Position numbers and translations under genes: made by a program. The notes beneath the pieces were generated by a model. The model was not told where the DNA came from. It did not search any database and worked only from the letters and a program-made list of their open reading frames with translations. Of a DNA stretch of 64,000 nt, positions 36,700 through 45,182 are shown piece by piece; position 1 is the stretch's first letter; each line of letters begins with the position of its first letter. Origin of the DNA: Actinomycetota bacterium (lineage in GTDB: Bacteria > Actinomycetota > Actinomycetes > Propionibacteriales > Nocardioidaceae); NCBI GenBank assembly GCA_009701885.1, contig WLJH01000002.1, forward strand, positions 143,248-207,247, in the 5' to 3' direction.

Positions 36700-37956
36700 T
36701 CACTCGGCCGCCGGGTCCCACCAGGCGTAGCCCTCGAGGAACGGGTCCGGCTCGATCGGGGTCTCGGAGGACCACACCACGTCGAACTGGTTGTCCTCGT
36801 TGATCTGGCCGATGAGGGCGGTCTTGGCGATGTGGTGGTTGTCGCCGTCGATGGTCACCGTTCCCTCGGGTGCCTCGAACGAGACCCCGTCGGAGGCGGC
36901 ATTGACCTCGTCGACGTCGAAGGAGCCCGCCTTCTCGACGATCGCCTTGTAGAGGTAGAGCGAGGTGTAGGCGGCCTCCATCGGGTCCGAGGTCGGCCGG
37001 TTGGCGCCGTACTTGCTCTGGAACGCCTCGATGAAGGCGGCGTTCGCCGGGGTGTCGACGGACTGGAAGTAGTTCCAGGCGGCGTACTGCCCGGTCACGC
37101 TGTGCCCCATCGCCGGCGCCTCCTCCTCGGCGATCGAGACCGAGATGATCGGCGTGGTCTCGGCGGTGAGGCCCTGCTCGTAGTAGGCCTTGATGAAGCC
37201 CACGTTCGAGGACCCGTTGATGGTGTTGAAGACGAAGTCGGGCTTGGCCTTGACGATCTTGGCGACCTGCGTGGTCCAGTCGTCGTCGTCCAGCGGGACG
37301 TACTCCTCGCCGACGATCTCGATCCCCAGCTCCGCGGCGTACTGCTTGATGATCTTGTTGGCGGTGCGCGGGAAGACGTAGTCCGACCCGGCCAGGAAGA
37401 GCGTCTCCACGCCCTCGGACGCCAGGAAGTCCATGGCCGGGATGATCTGCTGGTTGGTGGTCGCGCCGGTGTAGTAGATGTTCTCGGACGCCTCGAGGCC
37501 TTCGTACTGGACGGGGTAGAACAGCAGGCCGTTGTTGGCCTCGACCACCGGCAGCATGGCCTTGCGGGAGGCGGAGGTCCAGCCGCCGAACACCGCGGCG
37601 ACGCAGTCGCCGGTCAACAGCTTTTCCATCTTCTCCGCGAAGATCGCCGGGTCACTGGCACCGTCCTCCTCGACCGCCTCGATCTGCTTGCCGAGGATGC
37701 CGCCGTCGGCGTTGATCTCCTCCATGGCCAGCCCCAGGGAGTCACGGACGGTCTGCTCGCTGATCGACATCGCGCCGGACGTGGAGTTCAGGAAGCCCAG
37801 CTTGATGGTGTCGCCCGAGGTGTCGACACAGCTGGAGGTGGCCGCGCTCGGCCCGCCGTCATCGGACTTATTGCCGCAGGCGGCAAGGCTGAACACGGTC
37901 AGGGTAGCGATCGTCGCGCCAGCCAGGGCGCGTCCGCGGGCTCGGTTGGTGAACAC
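36700..37956 (-). CDS. urtA: Urea ABC transporter substrate-binding lipoprotein UrtA
   Basis: This 418-residue lipoprotein has a basic N terminus, hydrophobic signal and lipobox VFSLAACG, followed by the UrtA core: IKLGFLNSTSGAMSISE, GILGKQIEAVEEDGASDP, GGWTSASRKAMLPVVE, LFYPVQYEGLE and DYVFPRTANKI. It binds urea (or short amides) outside the membrane. The GTG at 37956 was chosen over an upstream in-frame ATG because of a GAGAGG site and the correct signal length. It heads the eleven-gene urtABCDE-ureABCFGD run. Confidence 0.95.
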   Translation of the reverse strand: MFTNRARGRALAGATIATLTVFSLAACGNKSDDGGPSAATSSCVDTSGDTIKLGFLNSTSGAMSISEQTVRDSLGLAMEEINADGGILGKQIEAVEEDGASDPAIFAEKMEKLLTGDCVAAVFGGWTSASRKAMLPVVEANNGLLFYPVQYEGLEASENIYYTGATTNQQIIPAMDFLASEGVETLFLAGSDYVFPRTANKIIKQYAAELGIEIVGEEYVPLDDDDWTTQVAKIVKAKPDFVFNTINGSSNVGFIKAYYEQGLTAETTPIISVSIAEEEAPAMGHSVTGQYAAWNYFQSVDTPANAAFIEAFQSKYGANRPTSDPMEAAYTSLYLYKAIVEKAGSFDVDEVNAASDGVSFEAPEGTVTIDGDNHHIAKTALIGQINEDNQFDVVWSSETPIEPDPFLEGYAWWDPAAE

Positions 37957-38016
37957 GGCAAACCTCTCGGTCGTGGGGGCCAAGGGCGGGTCACGCGGTT
38001 GTGTCCCGACGATGAG

Positions 38017-38072
38017 GAAGCTAGGTAGCCGCGGTTTCACATTGCTACCAAATGGAATTAAATCTAGGTTTC
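38017..38072 (-). promoter_or_regulatory. AT-rich promoter region of the urt-ure operon
   Basis: Upstream of urtA, 38034-38072 is strikingly AT-rich for this genome. On the minus strand it contains TAGCTT (38018-38023), a possible -10, and two GAAACC repeats 34 bases apart (38067-38072 and 38033-38038). GTAGC followed by GAAAC resembles, but does not match well, the GTnAC-n6-GAAAC pattern of GlnR sites. Nitrogen control is plausible but unproven. Confidence 0.35.
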
Positions 38073-38229
38073 GGGAGCAGCCGGTTGGTTGCCGGGAGGT
38101 GTCGTGGCTGGCCGCACCCGGCTGCGCGAGAGGTCCGCCCGGCTGGCGACAGGGAGGCCGCCCGCCGAGCGGACACCTCGGGGTGGCAGGGTGCCGTGGC
38201 GCGCCAGTCTCACGTGACGAACGAGCGTG

Positions 38230-38792
38230 TTACGTGGAGCCCGGGGTCGGGGACGGGTCGGCGGCGGGGTGGCGGACGTGCCGCCAGTCGGCAGTCTGGC
38301 GGTGCGCCCGGAGCGCACGCCTCGCGCCGGCGTGAGGTCGTCCAGGCTGCGCGGTGCTCCGGCGTCTGCTGAGCCGCTCGGGCGCGGTCACGGAGTGAGG
38401 GCGTGCACCGGTCGAGGAGGTTCGTGCGAGCAGCTCGAGGCTGAAGCGGGTGACGGCGTCGCGGTGCTCCACGATCGCCGCCAGGACGTCCGATGGGCCG
38501 TCGAGGGGCTCGAAGGGAAGGCTCGAGAGCCCGGCGAAGAGGAAGAGCTGCACGGCGTGGGCTCGGCGCAACACTTCCCGGTCGACGGTGGTGCGTTCGG
38601 CGTCGAGCCCCTCGGCGCAGGCCGCGAGGAGCAGCTCGCTGAGGGAGCCGAGTCCGCCGAGGTCGCAGGCCGAGCGGATGCCGATCTGGACGTCGCCGAC
38701 GAGCAGCTGGGTGAGGTCGTGGGCGAGCGGGAAGGCGTTCGACATCCCGAAGTCGATGAGGATGAGGGGGTGGTGCGCTCCCGAGGCCGCTC
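38230..38792 (-). pseudogene. C-terminal remnant of an aminoglycoside-phosphotransferase-like kinase
   Basis: Immediately after the GT39 stop, a frame encodes PLILIDFGMSNAFPLAHDL and AHAVQLFLFAGLSSLPFEPL, which looks like the C-terminal half of an APH/choline-kinase-fold phosphotransferase. IDFG supplies the metal-binding Asp. The N-terminal lobe and the catalytic HxD motif are missing. Upstream, the same frame is only the shadow of the GT39 gene. No good start with a ribosome-binding site is present. I read it as a truncated gene, although translation from the internal ATG in FGMSN cannot be excluded. Residues after about 115 may be out-of-gene read-through. Confidence 0.6.
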
Positions 38793-40148
38793 TCAGCCCG
38801 GGTGGCGGAGGTCGGGCCAGATCTGCGCCCAAGGGCGCTCCGGCAGGCACCTGACCAGGGCGGTGCCGTCTTCGTCGTTGGCCACCCGCAGGTCGATCTC
38901 GCCCAGGTCTCGCGAGGCGCGGCAGAAGTCCGGGTCGAGCCCGACCAGGACCGCGGGTGAGGATCCGGGCGGGACGGCGCAGAGCCCGTAGCCGTTGTGC
39001 CCGCTGAACACCTCCAGGTCCGTCTAGCGCTGCAGCGCGCCGGCCTGGCCGTAGTTGGCGGTGATGACGACCTGCCCGGGGGCGACGACGTGCTCGACCT
39101 GGTCGGCGAACGAGGGCCAGCCGATGGTCTCGCCGGCGGGATTGATCGCCAGCACCGGGCCGACCGAGTCCACGGGTAGCACCGGCAGCGTGAACACGAA
39201 AGCGGGCGCACTGGCAGCCAGCAGGGCCGCGGGGACCCATCGGGCCACGGCATCGACGAGGGGTTGGGCTCCAGCCGCCATCAGGAAGGGCAGGAAGCCA
39301 TCCACGTAGTAGGGCTTTCCTCCGATGACCAGGAACAGCGCGACGAGGATGAGGAAGGCCGCAGGCAGGGGCCGGAGCGTCCGGTCACGGATCGAGCGCC
39401 ACAGGCCCAGCACCCACACGGGCGTCAGCCACAGGCCCAGCTGGAGCACCAGCGTCACGAGGAACAGCGACCGCGAGACCGAGGTGGCGCTCCCGCCCTC
39501 GGCGATGTCGGCAGCGACCTCCAGCTGGGGCCAGCCGTGGGTGGCCTGCCAGATCAGGTACGAGGCCCCGATGGTGAGCGCGATGAAACCTGCGGCGACC
39601 GGCCCACGACGTCCGCGGGACACGAGGGCGATCGCGAGGAGCACGAAGCCGACCAGGACATGTCCCTGGAAGGTCAGTCCCCCCACGAGTCCTGCCAGCA
39701 ACCAGAGTCGCGGATTCGCGCCCTGGCTCAACAGCACGACCAGAAAGGTCAGGGTGGTGGTGCCGAGGATGAGCACAGTCGAGGTGGACAGCAGGTGCCC
39801 GGTGGCCAGCACCAGGCCGCTCAGCGCAGTCCCGATCGAGGCCACCCACTCCGCGTATGTGGACGCTCCCAGGCGCCGGGCCATGAGTCCCGCCATGAAG
39901 ACGACCAGGGCCGCGCTGAGGGCCGAGGGAACGCGTAGGAGAGTGAGCGACCCCGTGTCCAGGCCCCTGGCCAGCAACGGCACGAGGGGAGGCTGATCTG
40001 GGTAGCCCCAGTCAAGGTGACGTCCCGCGGCGAGGAAGTACAGCTCGTCGCGGTGGTAGCCGTACCTGCTCGCCGTGGCCACCAAGAGCAGGAAGGTCAG
40101 GCCGGCCGCGATGCTGGCCGGCCGAGCGAACGCCGCCTTCGTCGTCAC
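38793..40148 (-). pseudogene. GT39/ArnT-like membrane glycosyltransferase interrupted by an in-frame amber codon
   Basis: The first part (374 codons from the GTG at 40148) is a polytopic protein with SRYGYHRDELYFLAAGRHLD and GYPDQPPLVPLLA, matching GT39/PMT-type lipid-linked sugar transferases, with the DE catalytic pair in HRDEL. It stops at TAG 39024-39026 just after NYGQAGALQR. The same frame then continues with TDLEVFSGHNGYGL and ends at PWAQIWPDLRHPG, the conserved C-terminal region of these proteins. A TAC to TAG change is the simplest explanation. The protein would lose about 76 residues of the soluble C-terminal domain. It is a pseudogene, a sequencing error, or a read-through case. 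Confidence 0.75.
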
Positions 40149-40666
40149 GCGAGCATCCTTGCGGCTCTCGGTCCTTCTTCGCCGGATGTACAGACCACGG
40201 CCTCTGGGACGTCGCGCGGCTTCTCAGGAGAGCCCGCCGAGAAGCGGCGGAACGACGCACCACACCGTGCGAGAAGGGGTCGGTAGTGTGGAAGGCTCGA
40301 GCTCGACCCAGTTGCTCCGCCGCCCTCGAACACGGGCTCGGTACCCAAGCGCGCGTATGCCAGCTCCCTCCTGTGCGGGCCAGCCTTCGCCGATGCGTTG
40401 TTTCCCGGCAGTCGCCTCTGTCACCGCGTGGGTTGCGGGAGGTGGGACGGGTAGACCGTCATGGGACCGGGTCGTTCGAGCACGCCAGAGCCTCCATCAG
40501 ACCCGGCACGCGACAAGGTTCCGCCCGCGAGCGTTCACGTCGCGGCGGAAGGATTGTCGTCGCCGTGCCCGTGGACCAAGTCACAGTCAGGTAACGACTC
40601 TCCGGAGGCGCCACGGGACGACCCGGCTGAGGGCAGGAATGTCGGTGGCGGCGGCTGTACTGAGGT
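40149..40666. other. 518-base region with no gene supported
   Basis: Between the divergent GT39 and DUF222 genes I find only short frames without homology or good ribosome-binding sites. Base composition is somewhat less GC-biased by codon position than in the flanking genes. It must contain both promoters. TGTACT about 11 bases before the DUF222 ATG is the only -10-like site that stands out. Confidence 0.5.
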
Positions 40667-41880
40667 ATGGCGGTTCTCGGGCAGCGGCACCCCCTCGACC
40701 AGGTGGTCGAGGCGCTGTCCGTCGCCCTCGACGAGGGGCATGCCGCCTCGCTCATCGGGCTCGAGCAGGCCGCGACCGCGGACGCGCTGCGGAGGCTCGC
40801 GCAGGTCACCTCTCGCCTGGACGCGTTGCGGGCGACGGTGCTCCGCCATGCCGAGGAGGTGCGGGTCGAGGAGGTCGACGGTGCGACCACGACTGCGACC
40901 TGGTGGGCGCGCGCAGCTCGGCTGAGCCGGGTCTCGGCGCACCGCGAGGTGGAGCTCGCCGCCGCGCTGGGGCGGTACGCCGCGCTGGCCGATGCGCTGG
41001 CAGCGGGTCGAGTGAACGTCGAGCAGGCCCACGTCATCGCGCGGGCCCTGGACGACCTCGTGACCGACGGACCCGACGACCTGGACCCGTCGGTGGTCGA
41101 GCAGGCCGAGAAGCACCTCATCGTGTGTGCGGACACCTTCGACGCCAGGCAGCTGAAGGTCCTCGGTCGGCACGTGCTGGCCGTGGTGGCACGCGAGGTC
41201 GGGGAGGCCTACGAGGCGAAGCTGCTCGACGACGAGGAGCGGCGCGCGGCTGGGCGCACCCGGTTGACCATGAGCGGCGACGGGCACGGCATGGTCCACG
41301 GCCGGTTCTCCGTGCCCGAGCTGCACGGGGCCATGCTGGCCAAGGCGCTGCAGGCGCTGACCTGGGCGAGGCAGGAGCCGGCGCAGATTCGGCAGGTGCG
41401 GTCGACGCCGCGGAGCAACGGCGAGGCGTTCACCGAGCTGCTGGAGCGGATCAGCGAGAAGGACCTCCCGACCGTCGGCGGGGTCGGGGCCACGGTCGTG
41501 GTCACGATGACCCTCGAGACGTTGATGGGTGGGCTCGCGCACGCCTCGCTCGACACCGGTGAGGTGATCTCGGCCGGCACTGCCCGCCGCTTGGCCTGCG
41601 AGGCCGGCGTCATCCCGATCGTGCTGGGCGGGAGGTCCGAGGTCCTCGACGTCGGCAGGCGCCGCCGGCTCCACACCAAGCCCCAGCGGCTGGCCATCCC
41701 CCAGCGGGATGGGACCTGCACCGCACCCGGCTGCGACGCGCCACCGAGCCGCTGCCAGGTCCACCACGTGATCCCGGGTCCAGGGGTGGATCGACGACCG
41801 TCGGGGACGGCAGGCTCTTCTGCCACCGGCACCACGCGATGGCCCACGACCCCCAGCGCTCCGGCCGGCTGCGGACCTAG
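40667..41880 (+). pseudogene. DUF222/HNH endonuclease gene with a one-base deletion in the HNH motif
   Basis: The frame from ATG 40667 encodes a typical DUF222 domain (about 30-330; AHVIARALDDL and FSVPELHGAML) followed by the start of an HNH nuclease: CTAPGCDAPPSRCQVHHVIP. At 41777 the frame slips. The other frame continues exactly as expected, GGSTTVGDGRLFCHRHHAMA, and ends at TAG 41880. Family members read HHVIPWSRGG here, so loss of one T (CCGTGG to CCGGG) explains it. As read, translation would run to 42031 with nonsense sequence overlapping the next gene. The family is a common, often mobile, actinobacterial nuclease of unknown role. Confidence 0.8.
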
Positions 41881-41951
41881 ACCGAGGGTGGCTGCGCTCG
41901 CACCTCACGCGTCTCGACGAAGGCTCGCACGACCCGTGGACGACCGCGCAC

Positions 41952-43337
41952 TTAGAGCAGCGACGAGGCCTTGTCGAGCACGAGGCGCAGCACGTGCTCC
42001 ATCTCGTCGAAGTGCGACTGGTCGCAGATGAGCGGCGGGGCGAGCTGCACCACCGGGTCGCCCCGGTCGTCGGCGCGGCAGTAGAGCCCCTCGGCGAAGA
42101 GCTGCTTGGAGACGAAGCCGTAGAGGATCCGCTCGCACTCCTCGGCGGTGAAGGACTCCTTGGTCGTCTTGTCCTTCACCAGCTCGATGCCGAAGAAGTA
42201 GCCCTCGCCGCGGACGTCGCCGACGATCGGCAGGTCCAGCAGCCGCTCGAGGGTGGCGCGGAAGGCGCCCTCGTTCGCGCGGACGTGCTCGAGGACCTTC
42301 TCCTCCTCGAAGATCTGCAGGTTCTTCAGGCCCACCGCGGTGGAGACCGGGTGCCCGCCGAAGGTGTAGCCGTGGGCGAACATGCCGGTGCCGTGCAGGA
42401 ACGGCTCCATCAGCCTGTCGCTGGCGATCATCGCGCCGAGGGGGGAGTAGCCCGAGGTCAGGCCCTTCGCGCAGGTGATCATGTCGGGCTGGTAGTCGAA
42501 GCGCTCGGCGCCGAACATGTGGCCGAGCCGGCCGAAGGCGCAGATGACCTCGTCGGAGACCAGCAGCACGTCGTACTCGTCGCAGATCTCGCGCACGCGC
42601 TGCCAGTACGACGGCGGGGGCGGGAAGCAGCCGCCGGCGTTCTGCACCGGCTCCAGGAAGACCGCGGCCACCGTGTCGGGGCCCTCGTCCTCGATCGCCA
42701 CCGCGACCTGGTCCGCGGCCCAGCGGCCGAACTCCTCCAGGCTGCCGCCGCCGAAGCCGGGGTGCTGGTCGGCGCGGTAGTAGTTGGTGTTCGGCACCCG
42801 GAACGTCGAGGGAACCAGCGGCTCGAACTGCTGCTTGAGCAGCGGCAGCCCGGTGATCGACAGCGCGCCCTGCGTGGTGCCGTGGTAGGCGATCGCCCGC
42901 GAGATCACCTTGTGCTTCATCGGCTTGCCGACGAGCTTGAAGTAGTTCTTCGCCAGCTTCCAGGCCGTCTCCACCGCCTCCCCGCCACCGCTGGTGAAGA
43001 AGACCCGGTTGAGGTCACCCGGCGCGTAGGACGCGACCCTCTCGGCCAGCTCGATCGCGGTGGGGTGGGCGTAAGACCACAGCGGCATGAAGGCCAGCTC
43101 GGAAGCCTGCTTGGCCGCGGTCTCGGCCAGGTCCGTGCGCCCGTGGCCGAGCTGGGAGACGAAGAGCCCCGCCAGCCCGTCGAGGTAGCGCCGTCCGTGG
43201 GAGTCGTAGAGGTAGGCGCCCTCGCCGCGGACCATCACCGGCACGTCGGCGTGCTCGTACTGCCCGTGGCGGGTGAAGTGCATCCACAGGTGGTCCTTGG
43301 CGGCCCGCTGCAGGTGGTCGTGGTCGAGGTGCTCCAT
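41952..43337 (-). CDS. Class III aminotransferase, probably polyamine/pyruvate (SpuC-like)
   Basis: This 461-residue PLP enzyme has FFTSGGGEAVETAWKLA, AYHGTTQGALSITG, VSDEVICAFGRLGHMFG and the PLP-binding Lys in ITCAKGLTSGYSPLGAM. This pattern fits the omega-aminotransferases that move the amino group of putrescine or related diamines to pyruvate. The ATG at 43337 gives the usual N terminus (MEHLDHDHL). It is divergent from the amidohydrolase gene, and paired operator-like motifs lie between them. Aldehyde products would be handled by the dehydrogenase at 45183. Confidence 0.88.
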   Translation of the reverse strand: MEHLDHDHLQRAAKDHLWMHFTRHGQYEHADVPVMVRGEGAYLYDSHGRRYLDGLAGLFVSQLGHGRTDLAETAAKQASELAFMPLWSYAHPTAIELAERVASYAPGDLNRVFFTSGGGEAVETAWKLAKNYFKLVGKPMKHKVISRAIAYHGTTQGALSITGLPLLKQQFEPLVPSTFRVPNTNYYRADQHPGFGGGSLEEFGRWAADQVAVAIEDEGPDTVAAVFLEPVQNAGGCFPPPPSYWQRVREICDEYDVLLVSDEVICAFGRLGHMFGAERFDYQPDMITCAKGLTSGYSPLGAMIASDRLMEPFLHGTGMFAHGYTFGGHPVSTAVGLKNLQIFEEEKVLEHVRANEGAFRATLERLLDLPIVGDVRGEGYFFGIELVKDKTTKESFTAEECERILYGFVSKQLFAEGLYCRADDRGDPVVQLAPPLICDQSHFDEMEHVLRLVLDKASSLL

Positions 43338-43373
43338 GCCCCCATGTTCACGCGCGAGGACGCAGAAACGCAA

Positions 43374-43415
43374 GCGAATCCGTCGCGTTGGGGGTGCAAC
43401 TGTCACGGATTCCGT
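43374..43415. promoter_or_regulatory. Paired operator candidate between aminotransferase and amidohydrolase genes
   Basis: GCGAATCCGTCGC (43374-43386) and the near-perfect palindrome ACGGATTCCGT (43405-43415) have cores 30 bases apart (43376 and 43406). They align with the pairs upstream of potD and the aldehyde dehydrogenase. Thirty bases is about three helical turns, so a multimeric regulator could contact both on one DNA face. Confidence 0.5.
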
Positions 43416-43450
43416 CGTGGAGACTCTCGCGGGGCACCCGCCGGGCCTGG

Positions 43451-43462
43451 TAGCAAGAACCC
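43451..43462 (+). promoter_or_regulatory. Leaderless-type promoter of the amidohydrolase gene
   Basis: TAGCAA at 43451-43456, six bases before the ATG at 43463, fits a -10 box with transcription starting near the start codon. There is no ribosome-binding site in between. The paired operator candidate lies 36-77 bases upstream of it. Confidence 0.4.
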
Positions 43463-45091
43463 ATGACCTCCACGACCCTGCTCACCGGCGGGACCCTCTT
43501 CGACGGCGAGCGCCACCGCGGGCCGGGCGAGGTCCTGCTCCGGGGCGGACGCATCGCCGCGGTCGCCACCGGCGGCGAGCGTCTCGAGGCCCCGCCCGGG
43601 ACCCGACAGGTCGACCTCGGCGGCGGGCTGCTGCTCCCCGGCTTCACCGACGCCCACGTCCACACCGTCCAGGGCGGCCTCGAGCGCATCCGATGCGACC
43701 TGAGCGGCGGGGCGACGCGCGAGGACTACCTCAGGCTGGTCACGGCGTACGCCGCCGCGCACGACGGTCCGTGGATCCTCGGTGGCGGCTGGGCGATGGC
43801 CGCCTTCCCCGGCGGCACCCCGACCGCCGCCGAGCTCGACGCGGTCGTCCCGGACCGGCCTGTGCTGCTGCCTAACCGCGACCACCACGGCGCCTGGGTC
43901 AACAGCCGCGCCCTCGCGCTGGCCGGCATCACGCGCGAGACGCCCGATCCGCCGGACGGCCGGATCGAGCGCGACGCGACCGGCGCCCCGACCGGCACCC
44001 TGCACGAGGGCGCGATGGACCTCGTCGCCCGGCTGCTGCCGCCGACCAGTGCCGAGGAGCTCGACCGAGCCCTGGCTGCCGGGCAGGCGCACCTGCACTC
44101 GCTGGGCGTCACCGGCTGGCAGGACGCGATCGTCGGGGCGTACGCCGGCATGGATGACCCCGGCCCCGCCTACGTCCGGGCGGCCGCCTCCGGCACGCTG
44201 CGCTCCCACGTCGTGGGTGCGCTGTGGTGGGACCGCGACCGCGGCCTGGAGCAGGTGGCCGACCTGGTCGCGCGGCGCGCGGAGTACGCCCACGGACGGT
44301 TCCGGGCCACGAGCACCAAGGTCATGCAGGACGGCGTGGCCGAGAACGGCACGGCCGCGTTGGGGTCGCCCTACCTCGACCGCTGCGGCCACCCCACCGA
44401 CAACGCCGGGCACTCCTTCGTCGACCCGCAGGTGCTGCGCGAGGCCGTGCGGCGGCTGGCCGCCGAGGGCTTCCAGGTGCACGTGCACGGCATCGGGGAC
44501 CGCGGCGTGCGCGAGGCGCTGGACGCCTTCGAGGGCCTCGACGACGCCGGCCGCGCGCTGCGGCACCACGTGGCGCACCTCCAGCTGGTCGACCCTCGCG
44601 ACGTGCCGCGCTTCGCTGCGCTCGGCGTCGCGGCCAACATCCAGGCTCTGTGGGCCTGCCACGACGAGCAGATGACCGAGCTGACCCTGCCCTTCCTGGG
44701 GCCCGAGCGGGCCCGGTGGCAGTACCCCTTCGGCGACCTGCACCGCACCGGCGCCCGGCTGGTCGCCGGCAGCGACTGGCCCGTGAGCAGCGCCGACCCG
44801 CTGCAGGCGGTCCACGTCGCCGTGAACCGCACGGAGCACGGTGCCGACGGGCCGGCCGGCCACGAGCCGTTCCTGCCGGAGCAGTCCCTGGCCGTCGAGA
44901 CCGCGCTGGCGGCGTACACCTCGGGGAGCGCGTGGGTGAACCGTCGTGACGACGCGGGCAGGATCAGCCCCGGGGCGGTCGCGGACCTCGTGCTCCTCGA
45001 CCGCGACGTCGTGACGGGCGACCGGGGCGCCATCGGTGCCGCGCGGGCGGTGGCGACCTGGATCGACGGCGAGCGCGTGCACGAGTCGTGA
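43463..45091 (+). CDS. Amidohydrolase family 3 (YtcJ-like) metal-dependent hydrolase
   Basis: This 542-residue protein has the amidohydrolase signatures PGFTDAHVHTVQGG (HxH metal pair), FQVHVHGIGDRGVREAL, and late GSDWPVSSADPLQAV with the metal-binding Asp. It fits the YtcJ/NfdA-like amidohydrolase_3 family, which acts on exocyclic amide or related bonds. The Lys bridge is not certain. Its place among polyamine genes suggests an N-acyl or lactam substrate, but this is only context. It has a leaderless-type promoter and no ribosome-binding site. Confidence 0.85.
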   Translation: MTSTTLLTGGTLFDGERHRGPGEVLLRGGRIAAVATGGERLEAPPGTRQVDLGGGLLLPGFTDAHVHTVQGGLERIRCDLSGGATREDYLRLVTAYAAAHDGPWILGGGWAMAAFPGGTPTAAELDAVVPDRPVLLPNRDHHGAWVNSRALALAGITRETPDPPDGRIERDATGAPTGTLHEGAMDLVARLLPPTSAEELDRALAAGQAHLHSLGVTGWQDAIVGAYAGMDDPGPAYVRAAASGTLRSHVVGALWWDRDRGLEQVADLVARRAEYAHGRFRATSTKVMQDGVAENGTAALGSPYLDRCGHPTDNAGHSFVDPQVLREAVRRLAAEGFQVHVHGIGDRGVREALDAFEGLDDAGRALRHHVAHLQLVDPRDVPRFAALGVAANIQALWACHDEQMTELTLPFLGPERARWQYPFGDLHRTGARLVAGSDWPVSSADPLQAVHVAVNRTEHGADGPAGHEPFLPEQSLAVETALAAYTSGSAWVNRRDDAGRISPGAVADLVLLDRDVVTGDRGAIGAARAVATWIDGERVHES

Positions 45092-45116
45092 TCGGCGGAC
45101 AACCGGCGGACAGGCG

Positions 45117-45159
45117 ACGGATTTCGTCATCGATCGGCCTTGCGGCCTACCGGATCCGT
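45117..45159. promoter_or_regulatory. Paired operator candidate upstream of the aldehyde dehydrogenase gene
   Basis: ACGGATTTCGT (45117-45127) and ACCGGATCCGT (45149-45159) have cores 31 bases apart. Both resemble the elements at 19691-19727 and 43374-43415. The second contains the exact palindrome CGGATCCG and overlaps the -35 region of the promoter at 45171, so binding there should block transcription. Confidence 0.5.
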
Positions 45160-45170
45160 CGTCGGCTCAC

Positions 45171-45182
45171 TACGCTCCCGCC
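45171..45182 (+). promoter_or_regulatory. Leaderless-type promoter of the aldehyde dehydrogenase gene
   Basis: TACGCT at 45171-45176 is six bases before the ATG at 45183. It matches the TANNNT -10 pattern, and no ribosome-binding site is present. Confidence 0.5.

Noticed and set aside
38034..38072. Definite GlnR binding site upstream of urtA
   Set aside because: GTAGC and GAAAC elements are present but spacing does not fit the known consensus, so only an AT-rich promoter region is claimed.
40149..40666. Small plus-strand genes between the GT39 and DUF222 genes
   Set aside because: Frames are short, lack ribosome-binding sites and domain signals, and overlap each other in several frames.
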